DNA from: Comamonadaceae bacterium UBA4962 | GTDB lineage: Bacteria; Pseudomonadota; Gammaproteobacteria; Burkholderiales; Burkholderiaceae_C | Reading direction: 5' to 3' | NCBI GenBank assembly: GCA_002397315.1 | Contig: DHAE01000029.1 | Coordinates: forward strand, 24,837-82,855 | DNA: 58,019 bases | Shown: in pieces, positions 42,612 through 50,207 of the stretch | How the letters are laid out: each line of letters opens with the position of its first letter | Position numbering within the stretch: the stretch's first letter is position 1 | The notes under the pieces: model-generated | The model's database searches: none | Seen by the model: only the letters and a program-made list of their open reading frames with translations | What the model was told of the DNA's origin: nothing | Position numbers and translations under genes: made by a program

Positions 42612-43352
42612 CCGCATACCGCTGCCAGCCACCTCGCCCCAGCGCGCCACCCCGAGCCAGTCGCGCAACGCGGCCGCGCCGCGCGGCGTGACGGCGAGCG
42701 CCCGCGATCCTGCGGTGCGGGCCAGCCAGCCTTCGGCGAGGCAATGCGCGCAGACGAGCGCGCCGATGCGCCCGGCCACGTGCGGGCGGCGCTCGCTCCA
42801 GTCCAGGCAGGGGCGGCAGACGGGCCGGCGGGACGTGGCCGCATCCAGGGCGCCGGCCGCACCCGGCGCGTCCACGCCGAGCCGCGCCAGCACGGCCGCG
42901 GCCCGGTCCGTGGCGTGCCCGCCTTCGTCGCTGTCGAACACCACGGCGCCCTCCTCCAGCAGGTGCGCCGCCACGGCCACGCCCAGCCGTCCGGCCAGGT
43001 GGTCGTAGCAGGTGCGCGCGCGGCGCAGCGCCTCGTCGCGCGGCCCCGCCGCCACGGGCCGCGCGGGCCTGTCCTGCGGGCGCGCCGCGAATTGCATCAG
43101 GCCTTCGAGCAGGCGCGCCACCTCGGGCCCGGCCAGCCGGTGGTAGCGGTGGCGGCCCTGGCTCTGCACCGACAGCAGGCCTGCCTCGGCCAGCAGTGCG
43201 AGATGGCGGCTCGCCGTGGCGGGCGAGACGTGCGCGGCCTGCGCGAGTTCGCGGGCGGTGAGCGCGCGGCCGTCCATCAGCGCGAGCAGCATGCCGGTGC
43301 GCGCGGGTTCGCCGATGAGCGCGGCCACATGGGCGATCTGGTTGGTTTTCAC
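42606..43352 (-). CDS. ArsR-type winged-helix regulator with cysteine-rich C-terminal half
   Basis: A 248-residue protein with a GTG start at 43352, chosen because the HTH domain begins just after it (NQIAHVAALIGEPARTGML). The ArsR-like HTH is at about residues 5-85 (LAQAAHVSPATASRHLALLA, wing RHRYHRLAG). The C-terminal 150 residues are unlike classical ArsR and contain Cys pairs CRPC and CAHC plus a Cys in RTCYDHL, suggesting a metal or redox site. It is divergent from the NIPSNAP/ABM pair and a perfect inverted repeat lies in the shared promoter region, so it probably represses that operon. Its stop is inside the hairpin shared with the flavoprotein gene. Confidence 0.88.
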   Translation of the reverse strand: MKTNQIAHVAALIGEPARTGMLLALMDGRALTARELAQAAHVSPATASRHLALLAEAGLLSVQSQGRHRYHRLAGPEVARLLEGLMQFAARPQDRPARPVAAGPRDEALRRARTCYDHLAGRLGVAVAAHLLEEGAVVFDSDEGGHATDRAAAVLARLGVDAPGAAGALDAATSRRPVCRPCLDWSERRPHVAGRIGALVCAHCLAEGWLARTAGSRALAVTPRGAAALRDWLGVARWGEVAGSGMRG

Positions 43353-43385
43353 GCACCGCAGTGTGCCCCACGGGCCGGCCGGCAC

Positions 43386-43405
43386 GCTTCGCTCCGCGGC
43401 GAAGC
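43386..43405. promoter_or_regulatory. Candidate ArsR operator
   Basis: Perfect 7-bp inverted repeat GCTTCGC-TCCGCG-GCGAAGC, 34 bases upstream of the ArsR start and 76 bases upstream of the divergent NIPSNAP gene. Size and position suit a dimeric winged-helix repressor acting on both promoters. Binding is inferred. Confidence 0.45.
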
Positions 43406-43480
43406 ATCTGCCCTGCACTGCGGCATCCAATGGCGGCATGCCATCGCGGGGAGGCCCTTCCCCGTATCCAGGAGCCCACC

Positions 43481-43858
43481 TTGTCCATCACCTGCTTCAT
43501 CCGCTACGAGATCGATCCGTTCCAGATCGACGCATTCCGCGACTACGCCCAGCACTGGGGCCGCATCATCCCGCGCTGCGGCGGCCACCTGCTGGGCTAC
43601 TTCCTGCCGCACGAAGGCAGCAATTACGAGGCCTGGGGCCTGATCGCCTTCGACAGCCTGGCGGCCTACGAGGCCTACCGCGAGCGGCTGCAGGCAGACC
43701 CGGAAGGCCGCGCGAATTTCGAGAGGGCGCAGCGGGGGCGCTTCATCCTGCGCGAGGAGCGGCGCTTCGCGCTGGCGGTGCAGGGCACGCTCGGGCTGCC
43801 CGCGCAAGTCCACGGCACGGCAGCAGCCGCCTCCACCGCCGAGGGCACCGCACCATGA
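43481..43858 (+). CDS. NIPSNAP-family protein, TTG start
   Basis: A 125-residue protein with a ferredoxin-like (dimeric alpha-beta barrel) fold of the NIPSNAP type: ITCFIRYEIDPFQIDAFRDY at the start, the GGHLLGYFLPHEGSNYEAWG segment and FDSLAAYEAYRERL. No biochemical role is firmly known for bacterial members. There is no suitable ATG; the TTG at 43481 has AGGAG six bases upstream and starts exactly at the first beta strand. The stop overlaps the ATG of the next gene (ATGA), so both are co-translated and likely controlled by the divergent ArsR-type regulator. Confidence 0.88.
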   Translation: MSITCFIRYEIDPFQIDAFRDYAQHWGRIIPRCGGHLLGYFLPHEGSNYEAWGLIAFDSLAAYEAYRERLQADPEGRANFERAQRGRFILREERRFALAVQGTLGLPAQVHGTAAAASTAEGTAP

Positions 43859-44277
43859 TCGCCGTCCTCTTCGAGGCCCACCCTGCCGCCGACGGCCGCG
43901 AGGAATACCTGGCGCGCGCCGCGGCCCTGCATGCCGAGCTGGAGGGCATGGACGGCTTCCTCGGCCTGGAGCGCTTCCAGAGCCTGACTTCGCCGGCCAA
44001 GTTGCTGTCGCTGTCGTTCTGGCGCGACGAAGACGCCGTGGCCCGGTGGCGCCGCCATGCCGGCCATCGCGCAGCGCAGGCCGCCGGGCGTGGCGGCGTT
44101 TTCACGGACTACCGGCTGCGCGTGGCACGGGTGGTGCGCGACTACGGACCGCACGACCGGCGCGGTGCGCCGGACGATGCGGTTACTGCGCCCCCTCCGG
44201 GCCCTGCGGGCGCGGCGGCGACGCCGCCAGTTCCGACAGCCACTGCCGCAGCGCCTGCGGCGGCAGCGCCCGGCTGA
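43855..44277 (+). CDS. Antibiotic-biosynthesis-monooxygenase (ABM) domain protein
   Basis: A 140-residue protein. The ABM dimeric alpha-beta barrel covers residues 1-100: FEAHPAADGREEYLARAAAL, GFLGLERFQSLTSPAKLLSLSFW, then AVARWRRHAGHRAAQ. The domain occurs in small oxygenases and in proteins of unknown function. It overlaps the NIPSNAP stop by four bases. The last 30 residues are Ala/Pro-rich and lie over the 3' end of the convergent GGDEF-EAL gene (95 bases of overlap), so the tail is probably not functionally constrained. Confidence 0.85.
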   Translation: MIAVLFEAHPAADGREEYLARAAALHAELEGMDGFLGLERFQSLTSPAKLLSLSFWRDEDAVARWRRHAGHRAAQAAGRGGVFTDYRLRVARVVRDYGPHDRRGAPDDAVTAPPPGPAGAAATPPVPTATAAAPAAAAPG

Positions 44278-47200
44278 AGAAGTAGCCCTGCACCTCGTCG
44301 CAGTCCAGCGATTCCAGCATGCGCAGCGTGGCCTCGTCCTCCACGCCCTCGGCCACCACCTGCAGGCCCAGCGTACGGCCCAGCCCGATGATGGCGCGCG
44401 TGATCGCCATGTCGGCCGGGCTCGCGAGCATGTCGCGGATGAAGGACCGGTCCACCTTGAGCGTGTCGATCGCGAAGCGCTTGAGGTAGGCGAGGCTGGA
44501 ATAGCCCGTCCCGAAATCGTCGATGGACAGTTGCACGCCCAGTCGCTTCAGGGCGGCGAGCTGGCCCTGCGCCACGCCGGCGTGGTCCATGAGCTGCGAC
44601 TCGGTGATCTCCAGCTCCAGGCAGCGCGCCGGCATGCCGTGGCGCGCGAGCAGCGCCGCGATGTCCGGCACCAGTTGCGGGTCGGCCAGCTGCGCCGCCG
44701 AGAGGTTGACCGACACCGGCAGCCCCGCGAGCCAACCGCCCGGTTCCGACGCGCGCCAGATCGCCCACTGCGCGCAGGCCTGGTCCAGCACCCAGGCGCC
44801 GATCGACCGGATCAGGTTGGCTTCTTCCGCGATGGGAATGAACTCGCCCGGAAGCACTTCGCCGAGCGACGGATGGCGCCAGCGCAGCAGCGCCTCCACG
44901 CCCGTCGGCCAGCCGGTGCGGGCGGACATGCGCGGCTGGTAGTGCAGCACGAATTCGTCGCGCTCCAGCGCCCGCCGGAGCGACTGCTCCAGGGCCTGCC
45001 GCGCCTGCACGCGCCGGTCGGTCTCCAGCGAATAGAGCCGGGCCATGTCGCGGCCGGCGGTCTTGGCCTCGTACATGGCCGCATCGGCGCGGCGCATCAG
45101 CTCGTCCAGGTCCGCACCGTCCTCGGGATAGACGGCGATGCCCACGCTGCACGACACGCTCAGTTCGTGACCTTCCACCGGATGGCTCTGGCGGATCAGC
45201 GGGATGAGGCGCTCCTCCACCACGCGCAGCACCTGCCCGGCCCCCTCGACCTCGCGCATCACGACCACGAATTCGTCGCCGCCCAGGCGGCTCACCGTGT
45301 CGCCGTCCCGCACCGCCTGCACGAGGCGGCCGGCCACCGAGCGCAGCAGGCCGTCGCCGATGTGGTGGCCCAGGGTGTCGTTGATCGCCTTGAAGCGGTC
45401 CAGGTCGATGAACAGCACCGCCAGCTGTTCGCCGCTCTGCGCGGCCTGGTCGAGTCCCCGCTGCAGGCGCTGCACGCACAGCGAGCGGTTGGGCAGTTCG
45501 GTGAGCACGTCGTGGTGCGCGAGGAACTGGATGCGCTCCTCGTTGCGCTTGCGGTCCGTGATGTCGATCGCGATGCCGATGTAGTTGGTCACCGCGCCGC
45601 CCTTGCCGCCTTCGCGCACCACCGACACCATCAGCCAGGCCGGATAGCTTTCGCCCGAACGCCGCCGGAACCGCACCTCGCCCTGCCAGGACTCCTTCTC
45701 GGCCAGCGCGCGGGCGATCACGGCGCCCGGCGCGGGCTCGCCCGGGGCGTCCAGCAGCATGCCCAAGTGCTCGCCGATCACCTCGTAGAAATCGTAGTGC
45801 GTGCTGCGGCAGAACGCCTGGTTCACGCTCAGGATGCGCTGCGTCGCGTTCATGATGATGATGCCTTCGGACGAGGCTTCGAACACCTTCGCCCAGAGCT
45901 CCAGCCGCTGCTCCATCACCTTGAGCACGTTGATCGGCGCGAACGCCGTGAGCATCGCGTCCCGGCCCTGGAAGCGCAGGCGCCGCGCCGACAGCACCGC
46001 CCAGGACGGCTCGGCCCCGCCCTTCCAGCGCACCTCGAATTCGTCCACCACGCCATGATCGGCCAGCCGCTGGAAGAAGCGCGCCCGCACCCCGGGCTCC
46101 AGCCCGGTGCGCCACGGATCGTGCGTCACCCCGCCGAGCCACGGGCTGGCGGGCGCATTGGAGTGCAGCACTTCGTGCTCGGGCACCGAGGTCACCACCA
46201 TCGGGATCGGCAGCGCCTCCACCAGCTCGCGCTGGGCTTCGGCGGCGCGGGCGCTCGCGGCCAGCTCCTGCTGCAGCAGGCGCTCGCGGTCCAACTGGGC
46301 CAGCATGTCGTTGAAGGCGGTCACCAGCCGGCCGATCTCGTCGCCGCTGTTCCAGTGCGCGCGCAGCGTGTGGTCGCCGGTGCGCCGCACTTCGTCGGCC
46401 ACGTGCGCGAGCTGCTGCAGCGGCTTGGCGATCTGCCGCGCCACCAGCGTGACGAGGCTCAGGATGCAGCCCAGCAGCAGAAATGCCGTGCCCAGGTGCA
46501 GCCACATGCGGGCGAACAGGTCGTGCACCCGCGTGCGCAGCAGTTCGTCCATGGTGTCGGTGCCCGCGACCCAGGCGCCTCCCAACGCGCCCAGCAGCGC
46601 CTGCTGGCGCTCGCGCAGTTCCAGCGCCGCGGCATCGGGGCCCAGATCGCCCTGCGCCACGCGCTGCAGCAGCGCCTGCAGGGCCTGCCCGGAGGTCTGC
46701 AACGCATGGCGCGTCGGTCCCAGGCGCTCGCGCAGCGCCGGCTTGCCGGCGATGAAAGCCTGGTCGAAATCCGAGTCGATGCCCACCAGCACGGCATCGA
46801 GCCGGCCCACCAGCGTCAGCAGTTCGGCAGCACGGTGGGAACCGCTGGCCGGCTGCTGCCGCGGCGCGGGCCGCGTGGCGAGGAAACCCTGGGTGTCGTG
46901 CACCACCTGCAGCAGCTCGGGGTAGCGCAGCATGGTGAGCGACATCACGTAGTAGCTGTCCAGGTCCGGATCCAGGATCAGGTTGGACTGGTTGGCCACC
47001 GTGGTCAGCAGTTCCCGCCCCTGCCGCAGCAGCGTACCGCGTTCCTGCTGCGGGCCGGCGCCGGAAGCCCCGCCCGCGACGGCCCCGCCCGTGCCGCCAC
47101 GGTCCGCCCCGAGCGCCTGGACGAAGCGTTCGGCCATGACCTCCGTGTGCAGCGCGTTATCGTGCGCCTCGCGCTGCTGCCGCATGCGCTCCAGGAGAAG

Positions 47201-47449
47201 GGCATGCGCCGTCTGGTCTCCGGGAACGAAGGATCCCATCAGCCCGTCGCGCACCACCGCCGCATAGGCGGTGCCCACGATTTCCTTGCGCGCGAAATCG
47301 ATGGCCAGGAATTTCTCATGGATCAGGATGCCGGAGACGTAGATGACGGCCGTGAGGTCCAGCAGGTAGATGAGCATGAGCTTGCGGCCCACGCTGAGAC
47401 GGCCCAGCCAGCGCCCGAGGCGGCCCGTGATGCGGTGCATGATCGGCAT
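44183..47449 (-). CDS. Membrane PAS-GGDEF-EAL cyclic-di-GMP signalling protein
   Basis: A 1088-residue protein. Transmembrane helix 1 at about 24-44, a large periplasmic helical sensor region (45-315), helix 2 at about 316-338, HAMP (339-392, ending in EIGRLVTAFNDML), PAS-like regions (about 405-525 and 530-650, the second with a PAC motif AVTNYIGIAIDIT), GGDEF (about 665-820; intact active site RLGGDEF, no RxxD inhibition site seen immediately before it), and EAL (about 835-1080). EAL motifs are complete: GVEALLRW, ELEITES, SIDDFGTGYSS, LKVDRSFI and AEGVED. Both synthesis and hydrolysis of c-di-GMP are possible; which dominates cannot be told. The start codon is ATG at 47449 or 47440. Its 3' end overlaps the ABM gene. 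Confidence 0.95.
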   Translation of the reverse strand: MPIMHRITGRLGRWLGRLSVGRKLMLIYLLDLTAVIYVSGILIHEKFLAIDFARKEIVGTAYAAVVRDGLMGSFVPGDQTAHALLLERMRQQREAHDNALHTEVMAERFVQALGADRGGTGGAVAGGASGAGPQQERGTLLRQGRELLTTVANQSNLILDPDLDSYYVMSLTMLRYPELLQVVHDTQGFLATRPAPRQQPASGSHRAAELLTLVGRLDAVLVGIDSDFDQAFIAGKPALRERLGPTRHALQTSGQALQALLQRVAQGDLGPDAAALELRERQQALLGALGGAWVAGTDTMDELLRTRVHDLFARMWLHLGTAFLLLGCILSLVTLVARQIAKPLQQLAHVADEVRRTGDHTLRAHWNSGDEIGRLVTAFNDMLAQLDRERLLQQELAASARAAEAQRELVEALPIPMVVTSVPEHEVLHSNAPASPWLGGVTHDPWRTGLEPGVRARFFQRLADHGVVDEFEVRWKGGAEPSWAVLSARRLRFQGRDAMLTAFAPINVLKVMEQRLELWAKVFEASSEGIIIMNATQRILSVNQAFCRSTHYDFYEVIGEHLGMLLDAPGEPAPGAVIARALAEKESWQGEVRFRRRSGESYPAWLMVSVVREGGKGGAVTNYIGIAIDITDRKRNEERIQFLAHHDVLTELPNRSLCVQRLQRGLDQAAQSGEQLAVLFIDLDRFKAINDTLGHHIGDGLLRSVAGRLVQAVRDGDTVSRLGGDEFVVVMREVEGAGQVLRVVEERLIPLIRQSHPVEGHELSVSCSVGIAVYPEDGADLDELMRRADAAMYEAKTAGRDMARLYSLETDRRVQARQALEQSLRRALERDEFVLHYQPRMSARTGWPTGVEALLRWRHPSLGEVLPGEFIPIAEEANLIRSIGAWVLDQACAQWAIWRASEPGGWLAGLPVSVNLSAAQLADPQLVPDIAALLARHGMPARCLELEITESQLMDHAGVAQGQLAALKRLGVQLSIDDFGTGYSSLAYLKRFAIDTLKVDRSFIRDMLASPADMAITRAIIGLGRTLGLQVVAEGVEDEATLRMLESLDCDEVQGYFFSRALPPQALRQWLSELAASPPRPQGPEGAQ

Positions 47450-47610
47450 AAATCCAGAGGGGAAAGCGAGGGCGCGACCGCACCCCGGCTCTCCGAAACA
47501 CCCGGCGAATCCGGGCTGTTACATTCATTAGCAAATTCCGCACCAAAACGGATTTTTTCCGGCTGCCGGAAGCTTCTGCACGCAGATGCACTGCGGGACA
47601 CGCGGGCGCC

Positions 47611-47640
47611 TGGCACACCACCTTGAGACAACGCTATAAT
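47611..47640 (+). promoter_or_regulatory. rpsU promoter
   Basis: A perfect sigma-70 -10 box TATAAT at 47635-47640. The -35 is poor: TGGCAC (47611-47616, 18-bp spacer) is the best candidate. Transcription would begin near 47647 and give a leader of about 120 bases. Confidence 0.65.
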
Positions 47641-47660
47641 CCGAGGCTTTGCTGGCAAAT

Positions 47661-47691
47661 CCCCGTCGGCCAATACTAGTTAGAGACGGGG
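47661..47691 (+). promoter_or_regulatory. Hairpin in the rpsU 5' leader
   Basis: Stem CCCCGTC/GACGGGG with a 17-base A/T-richer loop, about 75 bases before the rpsU start codon. Ribosomal protein leaders often carry autoregulatory structures; whether this one does is unknown. It is followed by GAAACCC, not a T run, so it is not a terminator. Confidence 0.4.
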
Positions 47692-47766
47692 AAACCCGCT
47701 GTGAATGGCTGCAGGGCCCGATCTTCCCCGCAACCCGCTGGCAGCACATACTGGAAACATCACTGA

Positions 47767-47979
47767 ATGACCACCATCCGTGTAAAAGAGAACGAACCCT
47801 TCGACGTGGCACTGCGCCGCTTCAAGCGCACCATCGAAAAGCTGGGCCTGCTGACCGACCTGCGCGCCCGTGAGTTCTACGAAAAGCCGACGGCCGAGCG
47901 CAAGCGCAAGAAGGCTGCCGCCGTGAAGCGCCACTACAAGCGCGTTCGCAGCATGCAGCTGCCGAAGAAGCTGTACTGA
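47767..47979 (+). CDS. rpsU: 30S ribosomal protein S21
   Basis: A 70-residue basic protein, full length for bS21. Sequence features are [20 protein letters not shown] at the start, then [20 protein letters not shown] and the tail MQLPKKLY. S21 binds the 30S platform near the anti-Shine-Dalgarno and helps initiation. It is followed by a terminator and then yqeY; in most proteobacteria rpsU leads the macromolecular-synthesis operon (rpsU-yqeY or -dnaG-rpoD). Here dnaG and rpoD do not follow: the next gene after yqeY is on the other strand. Confidence 0.98.
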
Positions 47980-48033
47980 TCGGCACATCGGTCGCCGTAT
48001 CGACGACTCATACGGCCGGCCTCGCCGCCGAGA

Positions 48034-48066
48034 AACCCGCGCTAGGGACGCCAAGCGCGGGTTTTG
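48034..48066 (+). terminator. Intrinsic terminator after rpsU
   Basis: Stem AACCCGCGCT/AGCGCGGGTT with a ten-base loop, followed by TTTG. Lies 55 bases after the rpsU stop. Read-through could still feed yqeY. Confidence 0.8.
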
Positions 48067-48075
48067 TCGTTCTAC

Positions 48076-48174
48076 GGGTCTGCAAAAAGCCTTCCTGGCG
48101 TCGTTGCAACGCCTTGCCGTAGCGACACTACTGTCTGCGGCGTTGCGCCTAGCCAGGAAGGCTTTGTGCAAACC
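48076..48174. repeat. Palindromic intergenic repeat, copy A
   Basis: Arms TGCAAAAAGCCTTCCTGGC (48081-48099) and GCCAGGAAGGCTTTGTGCA (48152-48170), with GGGT/ACCC extending the stem, close over a core of about 52 bases. The core, read on the minus strand, runs CTGGCTAGGCGC ... CGCAGACAGTAG ... TACGGCAAGG ... GCAACGACGCCAG, which is the same as the element at 52376-52489. It sits between the rpsU terminator and the yqeY ribosome binding site. Confidence 0.85.
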
Positions 48175-48219
48175 CTTCCGCTCTGCCTGATCCATCGAAT
48201 CAAATACAAGGAAGCCATC

Positions 48220-48666
48220 ATGGGCCTCAAGGAACAGATCACCGAAGACATGAAGACCGCCATGCGCGCCAAGGACTCCGAGCGCCTGGGGACCATCCGC
48301 CTGCTGCAGGCCGCGATGAAGCAGAAGGAAGTGGACGAGCGCGTCACGCTGGACGATGCCGCGATCGTCGCGATCGTCGACAAGCTCATCAAGCAGCGCA
48401 AGGATTCGATCACGGCCTTCGAGGGCGCGGGCCGGCAGGACCTGGCCGACAAGGAGAAGTCGGAGATGGCCGTGCTGCAGGCCTACCTGCCCGAGCGCAT
48501 GTCGGCCGACGAGGTGACGGCGGCCGTGCGGGCCATCGTGGCCGAGCTGGGTGCCGCGGGCCCGGGCGACATGGGCAAGGTGATGGGCGTGGTGAAGACG
48601 CGCCTGGCCGGCAAGGCCGACATGGGCCAGGTCTCGGCCGCCGTGAAGGCCGCCCTGGCCGGCTGA
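48220..48666 (+). CDS. yqeY: GatB/YqeY domain protein
   Basis: A 148-residue protein of the YqeY family: MGLKEQITEDMKTAMRAKDS at the start, RLLQAAMKQKEVDER, then LQAYLPERMS and GDMGKVMGVVKTRLAGKADM. It resembles the tail domain of the GatB subunit of amidotransferases that binds tRNA, and is thought to act on tRNA or translation, but its role is unproven. AAGGA is eight bases before the ATG at 48220. Position after rpsU is conserved in proteobacteria. The large palindrome upstream ends 46 bases before the start. Confidence 0.95.
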   Translation: MGLKEQITEDMKTAMRAKDSERLGTIRLLQAAMKQKEVDERVTLDDAAIVAIVDKLIKQRKDSITAFEGAGRQDLADKEKSEMAVLQAYLPERMSADEVTAAVRAIVAELGAAGPGDMGKVMGVVKTRLAGKADMGQVSAAVKAALAG

Positions 48667-48715
48667 CGGCCCACGTCCCTTACGGGTGCGGCCATGCGCC
48701 GCACCCCATTCATCG

Positions 48716-48751
48716 CTGCCAGCGCTTCCCGCAGGGACGCTGGCAGTTTTT
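48716..48751 (+). terminator. Intrinsic terminator after yqeY
   Basis: Perfect 9-bp stem CTGCCAGCG/CGCTGGCAG with a 13-base loop and five T. It ends on the stop codon of the convergent glutathione transferase gene. Confidence 0.9.
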
Positions 48752-49434
48752 CATGGTGCCGCCGTTGCCGTCGTTTTGGCCGTCGCGGCCGCCGCGGCCG
48801 CTGCCGCCGCGGGATGCGGATGGGCGGCCATCAGGGCGTCGTCGCGGGCGGCGGCGCGCAGCGCGGCGGGACGCTGCTGGTGGGGCCGCACGTAGTCCTC
48901 GAACGCAGCCCGGCACTCCAGCATCCCGAAGCGCATGTAGAAACCCATCATCGAGGCGAGGTACAGGTCGGCCACGGTGAAGCCGCCGCCCACCAGGTAG
49001 GTTTTGCCGGCCACCGCCTGCTCCAGGGTGCGCAGCAGGTCGGCCTCGTTGCCGTAGCCTGCCTCGGCCGTCGGCGCCACCGGGCCGTATTTGCGCGCCG
49101 TGAGGAACGACTCCACCGGCCCGGCCGCGAAGAACAGCCAGCGGTAGCACAGGCCGCGCAGCGCCGAACCGGGCTGCGGCAGCAGCGCCTTCTCCGGCAC
49201 CAGGTCCGCCAGGTGGGTGCAGATGGCGGCGTTCTCCGTGATCGTCACATCGCCGTGGCGCAGCGCGGGAACCTTGCCCATCGGATTGATCGCGAGGTAC
49301 TCCGGTGACTTCATCGTGCTGCCGTAGTCCAGGAGGACCTCCTCGTACGGCAGGCCGGTTTCCTCCAGCATCCAGCGGCTGACGCGCCCGCGGGACATGG
49401 GGTGGGTGTAGAAGGTCAGGGATTCGGTCTGCAT
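48751..49434 (-). CDS. Glutathione S-transferase-like protein
   Basis: A 227-residue protein. The thioredoxin-like N-terminal domain begins ESLTFYTHPMSRGRVSRWML (catalytic Ser in the MSRGR turn) and includes NPMGKVPALRHGDVTITENAAICTHLAD with the cis-Pro and glutathione-binding ENAAI. The C-terminal helical domain spans about 90-205. The last 20 residues are an Ala/Thr-rich tail encoded by GCC-rich repetitive DNA. Start ATG at 49434 has GGAG seven bases before it. It is the last gene of a minus-strand operon with the WYL regulator and a LysR gene. The conjugated substrate is unknown. Confidence 0.93.
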   Translation of the reverse strand: MQTESLTFYTHPMSRGRVSRWMLEETGLPYEEVLLDYGSTMKSPEYLAINPMGKVPALRHGDVTITENAAICTHLADLVPEKALLPQPGSALRGLCYRWLFFAAGPVESFLTARKYGPVAPTAEAGYGNEADLLRTLEQAVAGKTYLVGGGFTVADLYLASMMGFYMRFGMLECRAAFEDYVRPHQQRPAALRAAARDDALMAAHPHPAAAAAAAAATAKTTATAAP

Positions 49435-49481
49435 CACGGGCTCCAGGGTTGAACGAGCCCGCAGTCTGAGCTCCGCCGCTG

Positions 49482-50207
49482 TCAGATCCTGTCAGCAGTC
49501 AGTTCCCGCACGCCGCTGCCGGTCGGCAGGCGCTCCTCCCGCCACCGCCGCAGCAGGTCGTGCCGCTGGGCCGGGTAGCGCACGCCCGTGTCCTCCAGCG
49601 ACAGCACCCGGTCGGCCCGGAAATGCCGGAAATCCCGGCGCAGTTCGCACCAGCCCGCCAGCAGGCGCATCCGGTCGAGGAATGCCATGGCGAACGGCCA
49701 GACCACCCGCTCGGTCACGGCGCCGTCGGCATCCGCGTAGCGCATGCGCACCGCGTGGCCCGCCCGGATCGCGTTGCGCAGCGTGCCCAGCCAGGGCTCG
49801 GGCGGTGGGCCCGACCACTGCGGCGCGAACAGCCCGCTGGTTTCCACCTCGAGGCGCAGCAGCGCCGGCAGGGTGCTGGCGATGCGCTCCATGCCCTGCA
49901 CCGCGGCCCGCGCCAGCACCGGATCGGCGTGGGCCGCCACCCAGCGCGCGCCCAGCAGCAGCGCCTCCAGCTCCTCGGGCGGAAACATCATCGGCGGCAG
50001 CAGGAAGCCGGGGCGCAGCTGGTAGCCGACGCCCGCGTCGCCCGCCACGTCGGCCCCCTGCTCCCGCAGCACGGCGATGTCGCGGTACAGCGTGCGCAGG
50101 CTCACCCCCAGGCGCTCGGCCAGCAGCGCGCCGGAGACGGGATGGCGGCAGCGGCGCAGCTCGTCGAGCAACTGCAGCAGCCGGGCGGAGCGCACGGGGC
50201 GGCTCAT
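49482..50207 (-). CDS. HTH/WYL-domain transcriptional regulator
   Basis: A 241-residue regulator of the YafY type. The N-terminal HTH (residues 8-60) contains LAERLGVSLRTLYRDIAVLREQGADV, followed by GVGYQLRPGF and a WYL domain at about 135-235 (AVRMRYADADGAVTERVVWP, then RMRLLAGWCELRRDFRHFRADRV). WYL domains sense nucleotides or oligonucleotides in some systems. AGGAGG is five bases before the ATG, which overlaps the LysR stop (ATGA). The GST gene follows 47 bases later, so GST is a likely target. Confidence 0.93.
   Translation of the reverse strand: MSRPVRSARLLQLLDELRRCRHPVSGALLAERLGVSLRTLYRDIAVLREQGADVAGDAGVGYQLRPGFLLPPMMFPPEELEALLLGARWVAAHADPVLARAAVQGMERIASTLPALLRLEVETSGLFAPQWSGPPPEPWLGTLRNAIRAGHAVRMRYADADGAVTERVVWPFAMAFLDRMRLLAGWCELRRDFRHFRADRVLSLEDTGVRYPAQRHDLLRRWREERLPTGSGVRELTADRI

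Noticed and set aside
47611..47627. Sigma-54-like TGGCAC before rpsU
   Set aside because: The -12 element is missing (the expected TTGC does not occur at the right spacing), while a perfect TATAAT lies in the proper place for sigma-70.
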